Assembly: GCF_008123425.1 (NCBI RefSeq)
Contig: NZ_VSSS01000068.1
Span: forward strand, 22,092-86,091
Direction of reading: 5' to 3'
DNA from: Bradyrhizobium rifense
GTDB lineage: Bacteria; Pseudomonadota; Alphaproteobacteria; Rhizobiales; Xanthobacteraceae
Length of the DNA: 64,000 bases
In this document: piece after piece, positions 1 through 8,291 of the stretch
How the letters are laid out: the number at the start of each line of letters is the position of its first letter
Numbering within the stretch: position 1 is the first letter of the stretch
Notes under the pieces: model-generated
Told to the model about the DNA's origin: nothing
What the model saw: only the letters and a program-made list of their open reading frames with translations
Databases searched by the model: none
Position numbers and translations under genes: made by a program

Positions 1-1391
1 CATTGCGGCGTATTGCGGAAGATCACCGGCTTCTTCGAGCGCCAGGAATGCGGATATTGATGCTTGAGCCGGCCGCGCGCGAGCAGCATGCCCCTCTCGA
101 CGAGCGCCTTGATCACGGCCTCGTTGGCATCGCCCTTTTCACCCTTGTCGTTGATGACGCGCTTGCCGGCGAAGCCGGGCGCGTGGTCGGTATAGGCGCC
201 GTTCTCGTCGACGGTGTAGGGGATCGCGCTGCTGATGCCGCGGGCATCGAGCTCGCGGGTATTCACCGTCCAGACGTCGAAGTCTTCGCGGCCATGGCTG
301 GGCGCGGTGTGCACGAAGCCGGTGCCGGTGTCGTCGGTGACATGGTCGCCGGACAGCAGCGGCACGATGAAGTCATAGCCGCCGGCAAGGCCCTTCAGCG
401 GATGGGCGCATTCGATTGCGTCCATGGTGTCGCCGGGGATGTCGCGCACCTTCTCAAAGGCAGTGACACGCGCTTGCTTGAAAACCTCTGCGGCGAGCGC
501 ATCGGCGAGGATCAGGAGATCGCCGGTCTTGGCCCAATTGTCGGCCGGGGCGTCGGTCACCTTGTAGAGGCCATAGGCGATCTTCGGCGAGAACGAGATC
601 GCGCGGTTGCCCGGCAGCGTCCAGGGCGTGGTGGTCCAGATCACGACGCTGGCCGAGGCCAGCGCGCCATGCGCGGGCGAGGTGACCGGGAATTTCACCC
701 AGACCATGTCGGACGTGTAGTCCTCGTATTCGACCTCGGCTTCGGCGAGCGCGGTCTTCTCGACCACGCTCCACATCACGGGCTTGGAGCCGCGATACAG
801 TGTGCCGTTAGCGGCGAACTTCATCAGCTCGCGCGCGATCTGGGCTTCGGCCGGATAGTTCATGGTGGCGTAGGGATGAGCCCAGTCGCCGATCACGCCG
901 AGACGCTTGAACTCCTCGCGCTGCACGTTGAGCCAGTGCGTGGCGTAGGCGCGGCACTCCTTGCGGAAGTCGATCATCGCGGTGCTGTCGCGGAAGTCGG
1001 GCTTCTGCTTGCCCTTCTTGCGATAGTGCTCTTCCTCGACCTTCCATTCGATCGGCAGGCCGTGGCAGTCCCAGCCCGGCACGTAGTTGGAATCGAAGCC
1101 GAGCATCTGCTGGCTCTTGGTGACGAGATCCTTGAGGATCTTGTTCAGCGCCGTGCCGATGTGGATGTTGCCGTTGGCATAGGGCGGGCCATCATGCAGC
1201 ACGAACTTGGCGCGGCCCTTCGCGCTCTCGCGCAGCTTCTCGTAGAGGCCGATCTCATACCAGCGCTTGAGGATCTCCGGCTCGCGCTGCGGCAGCCCGG
1301 CGCGCATCGGGAATTCGGTCTGCGGCAGGAACAGGGTCTTTGAATAGTCTTTGGCGTCGGAATTTTGGGACTTCTGCGGCTTTTCGGACAT
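1..1391 (-). CDS. ileS: Isoleucyl-tRNA synthetase, N-terminal part (runs off left edge)
   Basis: Class I aminoacyl-tRNA synthetase that charges tRNA-Ile in the cytoplasm. The minus strand is open from an ATG at 1391 to the window edge, giving about 463 residues; the rest of this roughly 1000-residue enzyme lies outside. The start reads MSEKPQKSQNSDAKDYSKTL. The class I HIGH-type motif appears as PYANGNIHIGTALN near residue 70-82, and the CP1 editing domain follows, with WTTTPWTLPGN and GTGFVHTAPGHG. ribF lies 219 bp upstream on the same strand, the usual alphaproteobacterial ribF-ileS order (lspA often follows). The call is secure; only the C-terminal part is missing. Confidence 0.96.
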   Translation of the reverse strand, partial: MSEKPQKSQNSDAKDYSKTLFLPQTEFPMRAGLPQREPEILKRWYEIGLYEKLRESAKGRAKFVLHDGPPYANGNIHIGTALNKILKDLVTKSQQMLGFDSNYVPGWDCHGLPIEWKVEEEHYRKKGKQKPDFRDSTAMIDFRKECRAYATHWLNVQREEFKRLGVIGDWAHPYATMNYPAEAQIARELMKFAANGTLYRGSKPVMWSVVEKTALAEAEVEYEDYTSDMVWVKFPVTSPAHGALASASVVIWTTTPWTLPGNRAISFSPKIAYGLYKVTDAPADNWAKTGDLLILADALAAEVFKQARVTAFEKVRDIPGDTMDAIECAHPLKGLAGGYDFIVPLLSGDHVTDDTGTGFVHTAPSHGREDFDVWTVNTRELDARGISSAIPYTVDENGAYTDHAPGFAGKRVINDKGEKGDANEAVIKALVERGMLLARGRLKHQYPHSWRSKKPVIFRNTPQ

Positions 1392-1470
1392 GAGGCTGAC
1401 TGGCTCGGAATGGCGCGGGAACGGATGGCGATGCGGAATCGCGGGGTGAAACGACAAAATCCCGGTCTTG

Positions 1471-1494
1471 CGCCGAGCCTCTAGGCTCAGGCGG
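1471..1494 (-). other. Hairpin in the ribF-ileS spacer
   Basis: An imperfect inverted repeat with arms CGCC plus AGCC pairing with GGCT plus GGCG lies about 80 bases upstream of the ileS start. On the minus strand it would be in the ileS leader. It lacks a T tract, so it is not a convincing terminator. Its role is unknown. The rest of the 219-bp spacer shows nothing recognisable. Confidence 0.3.
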
Positions 1495-1610
1495 AAGCCG
1501 GGCCGCTAATCCCTATGATGCGCCGCGAAAACATGGGCTCTCCATAGCAGGGGGCCAAGGGAAGCGCAAAAGGTAGAAGCGCAAAGGTCCGGCGGGCCGG
1601 CCTTGAGCCC

Positions 1611-2582
1611 TCAATCGACGGTCCCGAGCCGCGGAAACGCGTCCGGGGCGGCGGCCAGCATGGCGCGGGCGCGGGCGGAATCGTCGTCCATCTGGCGGAC
1701 CAGGGCATCGATATCGTTGAATTTCAGCTCCTCGCGGATGAAGCCGACAAAGGCGCAGTCCAGCGCCTGCCCGTAGAGGTCGCCCTTGAAGTCGAACAGG
1801 AAGATCTCGAGCAGCGGCGCGCCATTATCAAAGGTCGGCCGACGGCCGAAGCTCGCCACCCCGTTCAGACGCTCAGGCCCGCGGCCGACCCGCACGGCAT
1901 AGATGCCGTGCTTCAGGCCGCAATTGGCATCGAGCCGGATGTTGGCGGTGGGATAGCCGAGGTCGCGGCCGCGCTTCTCGCCATGAATGACCTCACCGGT
2001 GATGAACCAGGGCGCGCCCAGCATGGTGGTGGCCTCGTCGAGCTGTCCCTCGGCGAGCGCGATCCGGATCGCGCTGGAGGAGACCGGCCGCTCATCGATA
2101 TCGACATGCGGCTGCACGTCGACCTCGATGCCCAGCCGGGGGGCCTCGTTGACCAAAAGGCCGGGTGAGCCGACGCGTCCTTTGCCGAAATGAAAGTCGT
2201 AGCCGACCGCAATCCCGCTGACGCCGAGGCGCCCGATCAGCTCATGGTGAATGAAGTCTTGCGCGGTGGTCCCGGCGCGGGCCTTGTCGAAGGTCATGAC
2301 CACGGCACCGGCAAGCCCGGTCCCGGCCAGAAGCCGCAGCTTGGCGCGTTCGTCCGTTAGGCGAAATTGCGGGGTGTTGGGGCTGAAAAACCGGCGCGGA
2401 TGCGGCTCGAAGGTCAGCGCCAGCGCAGGGCGGCCATGCAGTCGGCCCATTTCCAGGGCTGCGGCGATGACGGCCCGGTGGCCAAGATGGACCCCGTCGA
2501 AATTGCCCATGGCGACCACCGCCCCCTTCAGGATCGCAGAATCCGGCGTGGTATCGCGGATAACGGTAAATTGCGGGGCCAT
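1611..2582 (-). CDS. ribF: Bifunctional riboflavin kinase / FAD synthetase
   Basis: Converts riboflavin to FMN and then FMN to FAD, supplying flavin cofactors. The 323-residue length is typical. The N-terminal FAD synthetase nucleotidyltransferase domain has GNFDGVHLGHR at about residues 26-36, the class I nucleotidyltransferase fingerprint. The C-terminal riboflavin kinase domain has HGEKRGRDLGYPTANI near residue 200-215 and ends with the FIREELKFNDIDALVRQM helix seen in this family. It is upstream of ileS on the same strand. FAD demand in this window includes the CoxM subunit, but RibF is a general housekeeping enzyme. Confidence 0.97.
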   Translation of the reverse strand: MAPQFTVIRDTTPDSAILKGAVVAMGNFDGVHLGHRAVIAAALEMGRLHGRPALALTFEPHPRRFFSPNTPQFRLTDERAKLRLLAGTGLAGAVVMTFDKARAGTTAQDFIHHELIGRLGVSGIAVGYDFHFGKGRVGSPGLLVNEAPRLGIEVDVQPHVDIDERPVSSSAIRIALAEGQLDEATTMLGAPWFITGEVIHGEKRGRDLGYPTANIRLDANCGLKHGIYAVRVGRGPERLNGVASFGRRPTFDNGAPLLEIFLFDFKGDLYGQALDCAFVGFIREELKFNDIDALVRQMDDDSARARAMLAAAPDAFPRLGTVD

Positions 2583-2700
2583 CAGGGGAATTCTCGAGCC
2601 GGCGGGACCGGCCGGGACCGTGGCGTGACCCGGCCGATGAAGTCAAGCGGGAGGGTGCGACCGCATTGAACATGATTCAATCTTTCGAAGGCCGCCCCAG

Positions 2701-2717
2701 TTAACGCGCTGTTTAAC
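2701..2717 (+). promoter_or_regulatory. CtrA-like half-site pair upstream of cheY (one base off consensus spacing)
   Basis: TTAAC at 2701 and TTAAC at 2713 are in direct orientation, giving TTAA-N8-TTAAC. The alphaproteobacterial CtrA consensus is TTAA-N7-TTAAC, so the spacing is one base too long. It lies about 95 bp upstream of the cheY start, in the ribF-cheY divergent spacer. CtrA control of motility genes is common in the class, but this site is only suggestive. Confidence 0.3.
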
Positions 2718-2810
2718 GCCTTGGTGCTAGTCCTTGAAATGTGGAACCGCGGGCTACGGCCCGGCAGGTGCGATTGTAATATTTCCTGGGTTTGCGTTGG
2801 GGGAGTCGAG

Positions 2811-3206
2811 ATGGCGGTTGATTTGTCGATGTCGGTTCTGGTGGTGGACGACTACAGCACCATGATCCGTATCATCAGGAATCTCCTGAAGCAGCTTGGC
2901 TTCGAGAATATCGATGATGCCAGCGACGGTTCGGCAGCGCTGAACAAGATGCGCGGCAAGAAGTACGGCCTCGTGATTTCCGATTGGAACATGGAGCCGA
3001 TGACGGGCTACGACCTGCTGCGCGAAGTGCGGGCAGATCCCAATCTCGCCACCACGCCCTTCATCATGATCACGGCGGAATCGAAGACCGAGAACGTGAT
3101 CGCGGCCAAGAAGGCCGGTGTGAACAATTACATCGTCAAGCCGTTCAATGCGGCGACGCTGAAGACCAAGATCGAGGCGGTCTTCCCGGACATGGCGAGC
3201 GCGTAA
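2811..3206 (+). CDS. cheY: Single-domain chemotaxis response regulator CheY
   Basis: A 131-residue receiver domain that would carry the phosphoryl signal from a CheA kinase to the flagellar motor. The acidic pocket is VVDD at residues 11-14, the phospho-acceptor is Asp58 in VISDWNMEPM, Thr/Ser lies in MITAES near 88-91, and the conserved lysine is Lys110 in YIVKPF. No output domain is present. The ATG at 2811 was chosen because it follows a GGGGGAG ribosome site, and family members start just before the first beta strand; an upstream in-frame extension is not supported. The gene stands alone, with no cheA or cheW nearby. A strong hairpin follows it. Confidence 0.9.
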   Translation: MAVDLSMSVLVVDDYSTMIRIIRNLLKQLGFENIDDASDGSAALNKMRGKKYGLVISDWNMEPMTGYDLLREVRADPNLATTPFIMITAESKTENVIAAKKAGVNNYIVKPFNAATLKTKIEAVFPDMASA

Positions 3207-3233
3207 GCGCGCGATCAAGCCATCCTGAATTTG

Positions 3234-3262
3234 GAAAGCCCGGGCGCGTGTCCCGGGCTTTC
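3234..3262. terminator. Bidirectional hairpin between convergent cheY and HAD hydrolase
   Basis: A perfect 11-bp inverted repeat, GAAAGCCCGGG at 3234-3244 and CCCGGGCTTTC at 3252-3262, with a 7-base loop. It sits between the two convergent stop codons. The AAA/TTT ends of the arms give short U stretches in both directions, so it can serve both transcripts. Confidence 0.75.
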
Positions 3263-3270
3263 TGCGTTGC

Positions 3271-4125
3271 TCACCACTTCAATTCGCGCATCAGCGCCTT
3301 CGGCGGGTGGCCGAACAATTCCGTCACTGACTTGGGATCGAGCTGGTCGAGGCCCTCGAACTCCTCGGCATGGATGCCGCGGGTGACGAACAGGCAGTCG
3401 ATGCCGAATTCGCGCGCGCCGGTCAGGTCGGTGCGGACGGAATCGCCGATCGCCAGCACCTTTTTCCGGTCGATCGGGTGGCCCTGGCGTTCGCCGGCCA
3501 GCCGCATCGCGCGCTCGTAGATCGGCCGGTGCGGCTTGCCGTAGAAGATCACCTCGCCGCCGAGCTCGCGGTACAGCTCGGCAATCGCACCGGCGCAATA
3601 GATCAGCCGATCGCCGCGCTCGACCACGATATCGGGGTTGGCGCAGACCAGCGTCAGCTTGCGCTCGCGCGCCTTCAGCATCATGCCGCGATAGTCTTCC
3701 GCCGTCTCGGTCTCGTCGTCGTAGAGGCCGGTGCAGACGATGTAGTCGGCCTCTTCCAGCGGCGCGGTCTTCGCATCGAGGCCGCGATAGATCGAGTTGT
3801 CGCGCTCCGGGCCGAGCCAGAACATTTTTCGTCCGGGGTGCTCGGCGACATAGAGCCGCGTCAGATCGCCCGAGGAGACGATCGCGTCATAGGTCTCGTC
3901 GGCGACGCCAAGCTTGCGCAATTGCCGCTGCACGGAGTCGGCCGGGCGGGGCGCGTTGGTGATCAGGATCACCGTACCGCCATGGCTGCGATAGGTGTGC
4001 AGCGCCTCGCAGGCCTCGGGGAAGGATTCCAGTCCGTTATGGACGACGCCCCAGATGTCGCTGAGCACGACGTCGACCCCGCCCACGAGCTCGCGCAGGC
4101 TTTGGGCGAAATGCAGCGTGGTCAT
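3271..4125 (-). CDS. HAD superfamily class IIA hydrolase (TIGR01459 type)
   Basis: A 284-residue cytoplasmic HAD phosphatase. The nucleophile motif is LSDIWGVVHNG (Asp23), a DxWGV variant of the usual DxDGV. Motif II is VILITNAPRP, and the C-terminal motif GDSVRTDLTGAREFGID supplies the Mg-binding aspartates. The GKPHRPIYERA segment is typical of class IIA (NagD-like) enzymes. The physiological substrate is unknown; relatives act on phosphorylated sugars or nucleotides. The gene follows the EAL gene by 15 bp, so the two are probably co-transcribed. Confidence 0.85.
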   Translation of the reverse strand: MTTLHFAQSLRELVGGVDVVLSDIWGVVHNGLESFPEACEALHTYRSHGGTVILITNAPRPADSVQRQLRKLGVADETYDAIVSSGDLTRLYVAEHPGRKMFWLGPERDNSIYRGLDAKTAPLEEADYIVCTGLYDDETETAEDYRGMMLKARERKLTLVCANPDIVVERGDRLIYCAGAIAELYRELGGEVIFYGKPHRPIYERAMRLAGERQGHPIDRKKVLAIGDSVRTDLTGAREFGIDCLFVTRGIHAEEFEGLDQLDPKSVTELFGHPPKALMRELKW

Positions 4126-4140
4126 GATGCGTGCGGCCGA

Positions 4141-5622
4141 TCAGATCCGGCGCGCCAGCGCCGCGTTGCCGGTGATGCGCGATGACGGGGCGGCAGGCGC
4201 CGCAGCTGACGTTGCGCTTGGGCTGGGTGTTCCGGAGCCATTGGATCCCTGAATGTCCTGCGCCGGGTTCGGCGCGGCCCCGCCGGTAGCAGATGCCCCC
4301 TCGGGCCGCAATGGCCGGGGCGGCGCGAACAGAAAGCCCTGGCCGAACCGCACGTCATAGTCGAGCAGGTCGACCACCGCGCGCTCGCCCTCGATCCGCT
4401 CCGCGATCAAATCGATGCCGAAGCGGCCGAGCAGGTCGGACAGGTCGGAGGGATGAATGTCCGAGGTCGACGCCTGCTTCGGGTCGAGCAGGAGCGAGGC
4501 CGGGACCTTGATGAAGCGCACGCCACGGTCGGCAAGCTCGCGCGGCTCGATCCGCAAGTCGGTGACATGGTCGATCGAGAAACGGAAGCCGCGCTGCGCG
4601 AGTGCCGCGAGATTCTCGGTCTCTGCGGGGCCGAGGCCGCGGAAGGTCGACTGCTTGAACTCCAGCACCAGCGATGGCGCGAGCGCCCGGTTGGCCTCGA
4701 GGAAGTCGAGGCATTGCGCGAAGGTCGTGGAATTGCCGAGCGTCGAGGCCGCGACGTTGCAGAACACGCCGACATCCTTGTTGCGCACCATCAGCCGGCG
4801 CAACACCTGGACGCAGCGCAGCAACACCATGTTGTCGATGCGTCCGATCAGCCCGGAGGCCTCGGCGATGCTGATGAACTCTTCCGCAGCAATCAGCTGC
4901 TCGCGCTCGTCGCGCACCCGGGTCACGGCCTCGTAGAAGCGGACCTTGCGCTGCGGCAGCGTCACCATCGGCTGGAGGAAGATGTCGATGCGGTTCTCGT
5001 CGATGGCGTTGCGCAACGTCGTCAGCATCTGGGTCTGGTTGCGGCTGTTGACCGTCGAAACGGCATTGGCGGTCTGGGTCGGGGCGACCGGAGGCTTTGG
5101 CCGCGGCGGCGGTGCGGGAAGCGGCGGCGGAGCGGCCGGCCGATCCTCGAAGGATGCGATCAGGTCAAGCGGCGCTTCCGGCTCCAGCCTGGCGATTGGA
5201 GCGGCGGGCGGCGCGTGACCGGCCAGCAGGTCCTCATGGGTCGACACCGTGGCGGCAAGCTGCCTGACCAGCCCACCGAGCTCGTTGATCTCGCCGACCA
5301 CCGACTGGACACGATCGGAATTGGTCGAATTGGACGAGGCGATTCGGCCCTCGATCGCGGCGAGCCGGCGGCCGAACTCGGCCACCTGGCGGGCGAGGTC
5401 GGCGGTGCCGCGCGACAGGTCGGCGATCTGGCCGCCGACGTCACTGCGGTCGCGCAGCCGCATCGAGACCGCGTTGTAGAGGATCAGGAAGGTCAACGCG
5501 GTCAGCGCGACGATCGCGGATTCGGTTCCGCTGATGCCGGCGACCGCGTAGAGCACGAGCCCGAGCGAGGCCGCGACCAGAACCATGCAGATGGCGATGA
5601 AGATCGTCGAAATGCGAATCAT
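4141..5622 (-). CDS. Membrane-anchored EAL-domain protein with a degenerate active site
   Basis: 493 residues. Two transmembrane segments (about 5-28 and 35-52) are followed by a predicted coiled coil (about 60-130), a proline-rich linker (about 135-185) and an EAL domain (about 200-445). EAL proteins hydrolyse or bind cyclic di-GMP. Conserved positions include Glu231 (EAV instead of EAL), Asn289, Glu321, Asp351, Lys372, Glu411 and Gln428. The DDFG motif reads DHVT, so the second metal-binding aspartate is replaced by His352. The protein may therefore bind c-di-GMP without cleaving it, or be a weak phosphodiesterase. No GGDEF domain is present. It is the first gene of a pair with the HAD hydrolase. 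Confidence 0.85.
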   Translation of the reverse strand: MIRISTIFIAICMVLVAASLGLVLYAVAGISGTESAIVALTALTFLILYNAVSMRLRDRSDVGGQIADLSRGTADLARQVAEFGRRLAAIEGRIASSNSTNSDRVQSVVGEINELGGLVRQLAATVSTHEDLLAGHAPPAAPIARLEPEAPLDLIASFEDRPAAPPPLPAPPPRPKPPVAPTQTANAVSTVNSRNQTQMLTTLRNAIDENRIDIFLQPMVTLPQRKVRFYEAVTRVRDEREQLIAAEEFISIAEASGLIGRIDNMVLLRCVQVLRRLMVRNKDVGVFCNVAASTLGNSTTFAQCLDFLEANRALAPSLVLEFKQSTFRGLGPAETENLAALAQRGFRFSIDHVTDLRIEPRELADRGVRFIKVPASLLLDPKQASTSDIHPSDLSDLLGRFGIDLIAERIEGERAVVDLLDYDVRFGQGFLFAPPRPLRPEGASATGGAAPNPAQDIQGSNGSGTPSPSATSAAAPAAPSSRITGNAALARRI

Positions 5623-5764
5623 GCCGCGCGTTACGCCTCAAGAGCTGGCTGCCTCACCCGGGAAAACACGGGGCGCAATTCGCACCCGGCGCGCCTCGTG
5701 CTCCCCAAGCATGCATGACCCTAACATCATTGTTGATTCGAGGGGATAGCGGCTTGTTCGGGTC

Positions 5765-7391
5765 TCAAGTCAGGCCAGCCCGGCGAAAGCCTTCGAGGTA
5801 GTGCTCGCGGTCGGGGGCGAACTCGATCGGCATGAACTCGGCGATCCAGGCAAGCGAGACGTTCGGCTGGGCGCGCCGGAGTTCCTTCAATGCAACGCTG
5901 GCGATCTCGGCGTGACCCGCCATGCCGGCGGCTGCGGTCAGCACTCGATACGCGCCGACGAAGTCGCTGCGCTTGCGCAAGGCCTCCTGGGCGAGCCGGA
6001 TCGCCTCCTCGTAATCGCCGCCGAGGAAGCGGGCATAGGCGGCGATGCCGAAATAGACGGGGCATAGGGGTCGCGCGGGCTGAGCCGGATCGCCCGGCGC
6101 GCGGCCTCGTCGGCGTCCTGCCAGCGGCCGCAATAGCCGAGTGCCAGCCCATAATAGCCCTGTGCCAGTGCAAAGTTCGGATTGAGCCGTAGCGCCGTCT
6201 CGAACTCGGCGAGCGAGTCCTCGAAGCGCCGTGCGAACAAATGGACATGGCCGAGCGCATTATGCGCCCAGGCATCTTCGTCGTCGGCGCGGATCGCGGC
6301 CCGCGCCGCGCGTTCGGCGACGGATATTGCGGCGGCCATCTCCATCCAGCCCATATGCGCCGTGAACATGTAGCTGGTACCGAGCAGGCCGAGCGCCTTG
6401 CCGTAGTTCGGGTCGAGAGCGATGGCCTTTTCGAGCAGGGCTTGCGCCACGACATGATCCTGCCGCGTCACTCGCCAATAGTGCGACAGCGCGCGCATCA
6501 GCAGATCCCAGGCCCGTCCATGCTGTCAGGCGGCTTGCGCTGGGCGCGAAAATTCTCCGCGGCATAGAGCTGCGGCTCGATCGCGGCAACGATTGCTTCC
6601 GTGATCTCGTCCTGCACGGCGAAGACGTCGGCGAGTTCGCGGTCGTAGCGCTCGGCCCAGAGATGGCTGCCGGTGGCGACGTCGTTGAGCTGTGCGGTGA
6701 TGCGGACACGGTCGCCCTCCTTGCGGACGCTGCCCTCGACGACATAGCGAACGCCGAGCTCATCGGCGACCTGGCGCAAATGAACCGTGTGGCCCTTGTA
6801 GATGAAGGACGAGTTGCGCGCGATGACGAAGAACCAGCGCAGCTTCGACAACGCGGTGATGATGTCCTCGCTGATGCCATCGGAGAAATAATCCTGCTCG
6901 GCCTCGCCGCTCATATTGGTGAAGGGCAGCACGGCGATTGCGGGACGGTCGGGCAGCGGCAATCCTGCGCTCGTCGCGTCGGACGGCTTGCCGGACGCAG
7001 ACGATGGGCCTGCGGAGGAGAGTTCTGTGACTTCGCCGACGAAGCGCACGCCCTTGCGCGCGACGGTGCGGATCAGCCGCTGCTCCTCGCCGGAATCGCT
7101 GACTGAGCGCCGTGCGGCGTTGATCCGGCTGGTCAACGTCGATTCGGAGACGACGCGGCCGTTCCAGATCGCATCGAGCAGGTTGTCCCGCGTCACCACG
7201 CGTTCGCGATTGCGGACCAGATAGAGCAGGAGATCGAACACCTGAGGCTCGAGCGCGACCAGCGTGTCCGCCCGCCGCAATTCGCGGCGCTCGGGATCGA
7301 GCACGAAATCCTCAAAATGAATCGCCACGCTGCGCCTCGGCTCCCGCTCGGAAATCAAGGTGCTCTCAGCGTAAAATAACGCCGCTCTCAA
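5765..7391 (-). pseudogene. Winged-helix / TPR regulator-like gene split by two frameshifts
   Basis: Three consecutive reading frames together spell one protein. The first (from about 7391, or a GTG at 7328 giving VAIHFEDFVL) has an OmpR/CadC-type winged helix, then an adenylate-cyclase-associated TolB-like segment (PAIAVLPFTNMSGEAEQDYFSDGISEDI). It stops after SMDGPGIC near 6510. The next frame resumes with MRALSHYWRV and TPR repeats, and breaks near 6062. The third frame resumes with CPVYFGIAAYARFLGGDYEEA and ends at 5765. Each break is repaired by one added base in a homopolymer: GGG to GGGG near 6515, and CCCC to CCCCC near 6065. It is either a true pseudogene or carries two undercalled homopolymers in the assembly. 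Confidence 0.8.
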
Positions 7392-7448
7392 GGCCAGCGA
7401 ACCGCATGCGCCCTATCGTCCCGGCAGTTCCAACCACAGGAGATTGCC

Positions 7449-8291
7449 ATGTCGACATCAGCAGCACTCAGCGCGCAGGCCACAGCCCAACCCGATCTCG
7501 CCGCCGTCAAGCAGCGCCAGCACGGCGCGTGGTCGTCCGGCGACTATGCCGTCGTCGGCACCACCTTGCAGATCGTCGGCGAGCAGCTCTGCGAGGCGCT
7601 GGATTTGCGCGCCGGCAGCAAGGTGCTGGACGTTGCCGCCGGTAACGGCAATGCGACATTGGCGGCGGCGCGGCGCTGGTGCGACGTCACATCCACCGAT
7701 TATGTGCCGGCGCTGCTCAAGCGTGGCCGCGAGCGGGCAGCAGCCGAGTGTCTGACGATCGAGTTCCGCGAGGCGGATGCCGAGGCGCTGCCGTTCCCGG
7801 ATGCGAGCTACGATGTCGTTGTCTCGACCTTCGGCGTGATGTTCACGCCGGATCAGGACAAGGCGGCGTCAGAACTTGCGCGAGTCTGCAAGGCGGGCGG
7901 CAAGATCGGCCTTGCCAACTGGACGCCTCAGGGTTTTATCGGCCAGCTGTTCAAGACCATCGGCAAGCATCTCGCTCCCCCGGCTGGCGTGAAGTCGCCG
8001 GCCCTGTGGGGCACCTCGACCCGGCTTCAGGAGATGTTCGGAAGCCAGGCCTCGGAGATCGCTGCCGAGCCACGCATGTTCGTGTTTCGCTATCGCTCGC
8101 CGGAGCACTGGCTCGAGGTCTTCAAGTCATTCTACGGGCCGATGCTGAAAGCCTTCGCGGCGCTCGACGAGACCGGCCAGGCTGCGCTGAAGCGCGATCT
8201 CATGACCTTGCTTGGCGAGTTCAATCATGCCGATGACGGCACGGTGGTGGTGCACAGCGAATATCTCGAAGCCGTCATCACCAAGCGCTGA
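7449..8291 (+). CDS. Class I SAM-dependent methyltransferase (UbiE/COQ5-like fold)
   Basis: 280 residues, cytoplasmic. SAM-binding motif I is VLDVAAGNGNATL (about 61-73), followed by STDYVPALL and the post-motif AEALPFPDASYDVVVSTFGVMF, which is characteristic of methyltransferase-11/ubiE-type enzymes. An AGGAG ribosome site lies at 7438-7442. The substrate is not evident from sequence; relatives methylate small molecules. It is divergent from the broken winged-helix gene and its last 14 bases overlap the end of the convergent yihY gene. Confidence 0.85.
   Translation: MSTSAALSAQATAQPDLAAVKQRQHGAWSSGDYAVVGTTLQIVGEQLCEALDLRAGSKVLDVAAGNGNATLAAARRWCDVTSTDYVPALLKRGRERAAAECLTIEFREADAEALPFPDASYDVVVSTFGVMFTPDQDKAASELARVCKAGGKIGLANWTPQGFIGQLFKTIGKHLAPPAGVKSPALWGTSTRLQEMFGSQASEIAAEPRMFVFRYRSPEHWLEVFKSFYGPMLKAFAALDETGQAALKRDLMTLLGEFNHADDGTVVVHSEYLEAVITKR

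Noticed and set aside
3..1343. A 446-codon plus-strand frame at the left edge
   Set aside because: It is the antisense of ileS, whose HIGH and editing motifs are clear on the minus strand.
4453..5718. A 421-codon plus-strand frame opposite the EAL gene
   Set aside because: It is antisense to a protein with clear domains and has no motif of its own.
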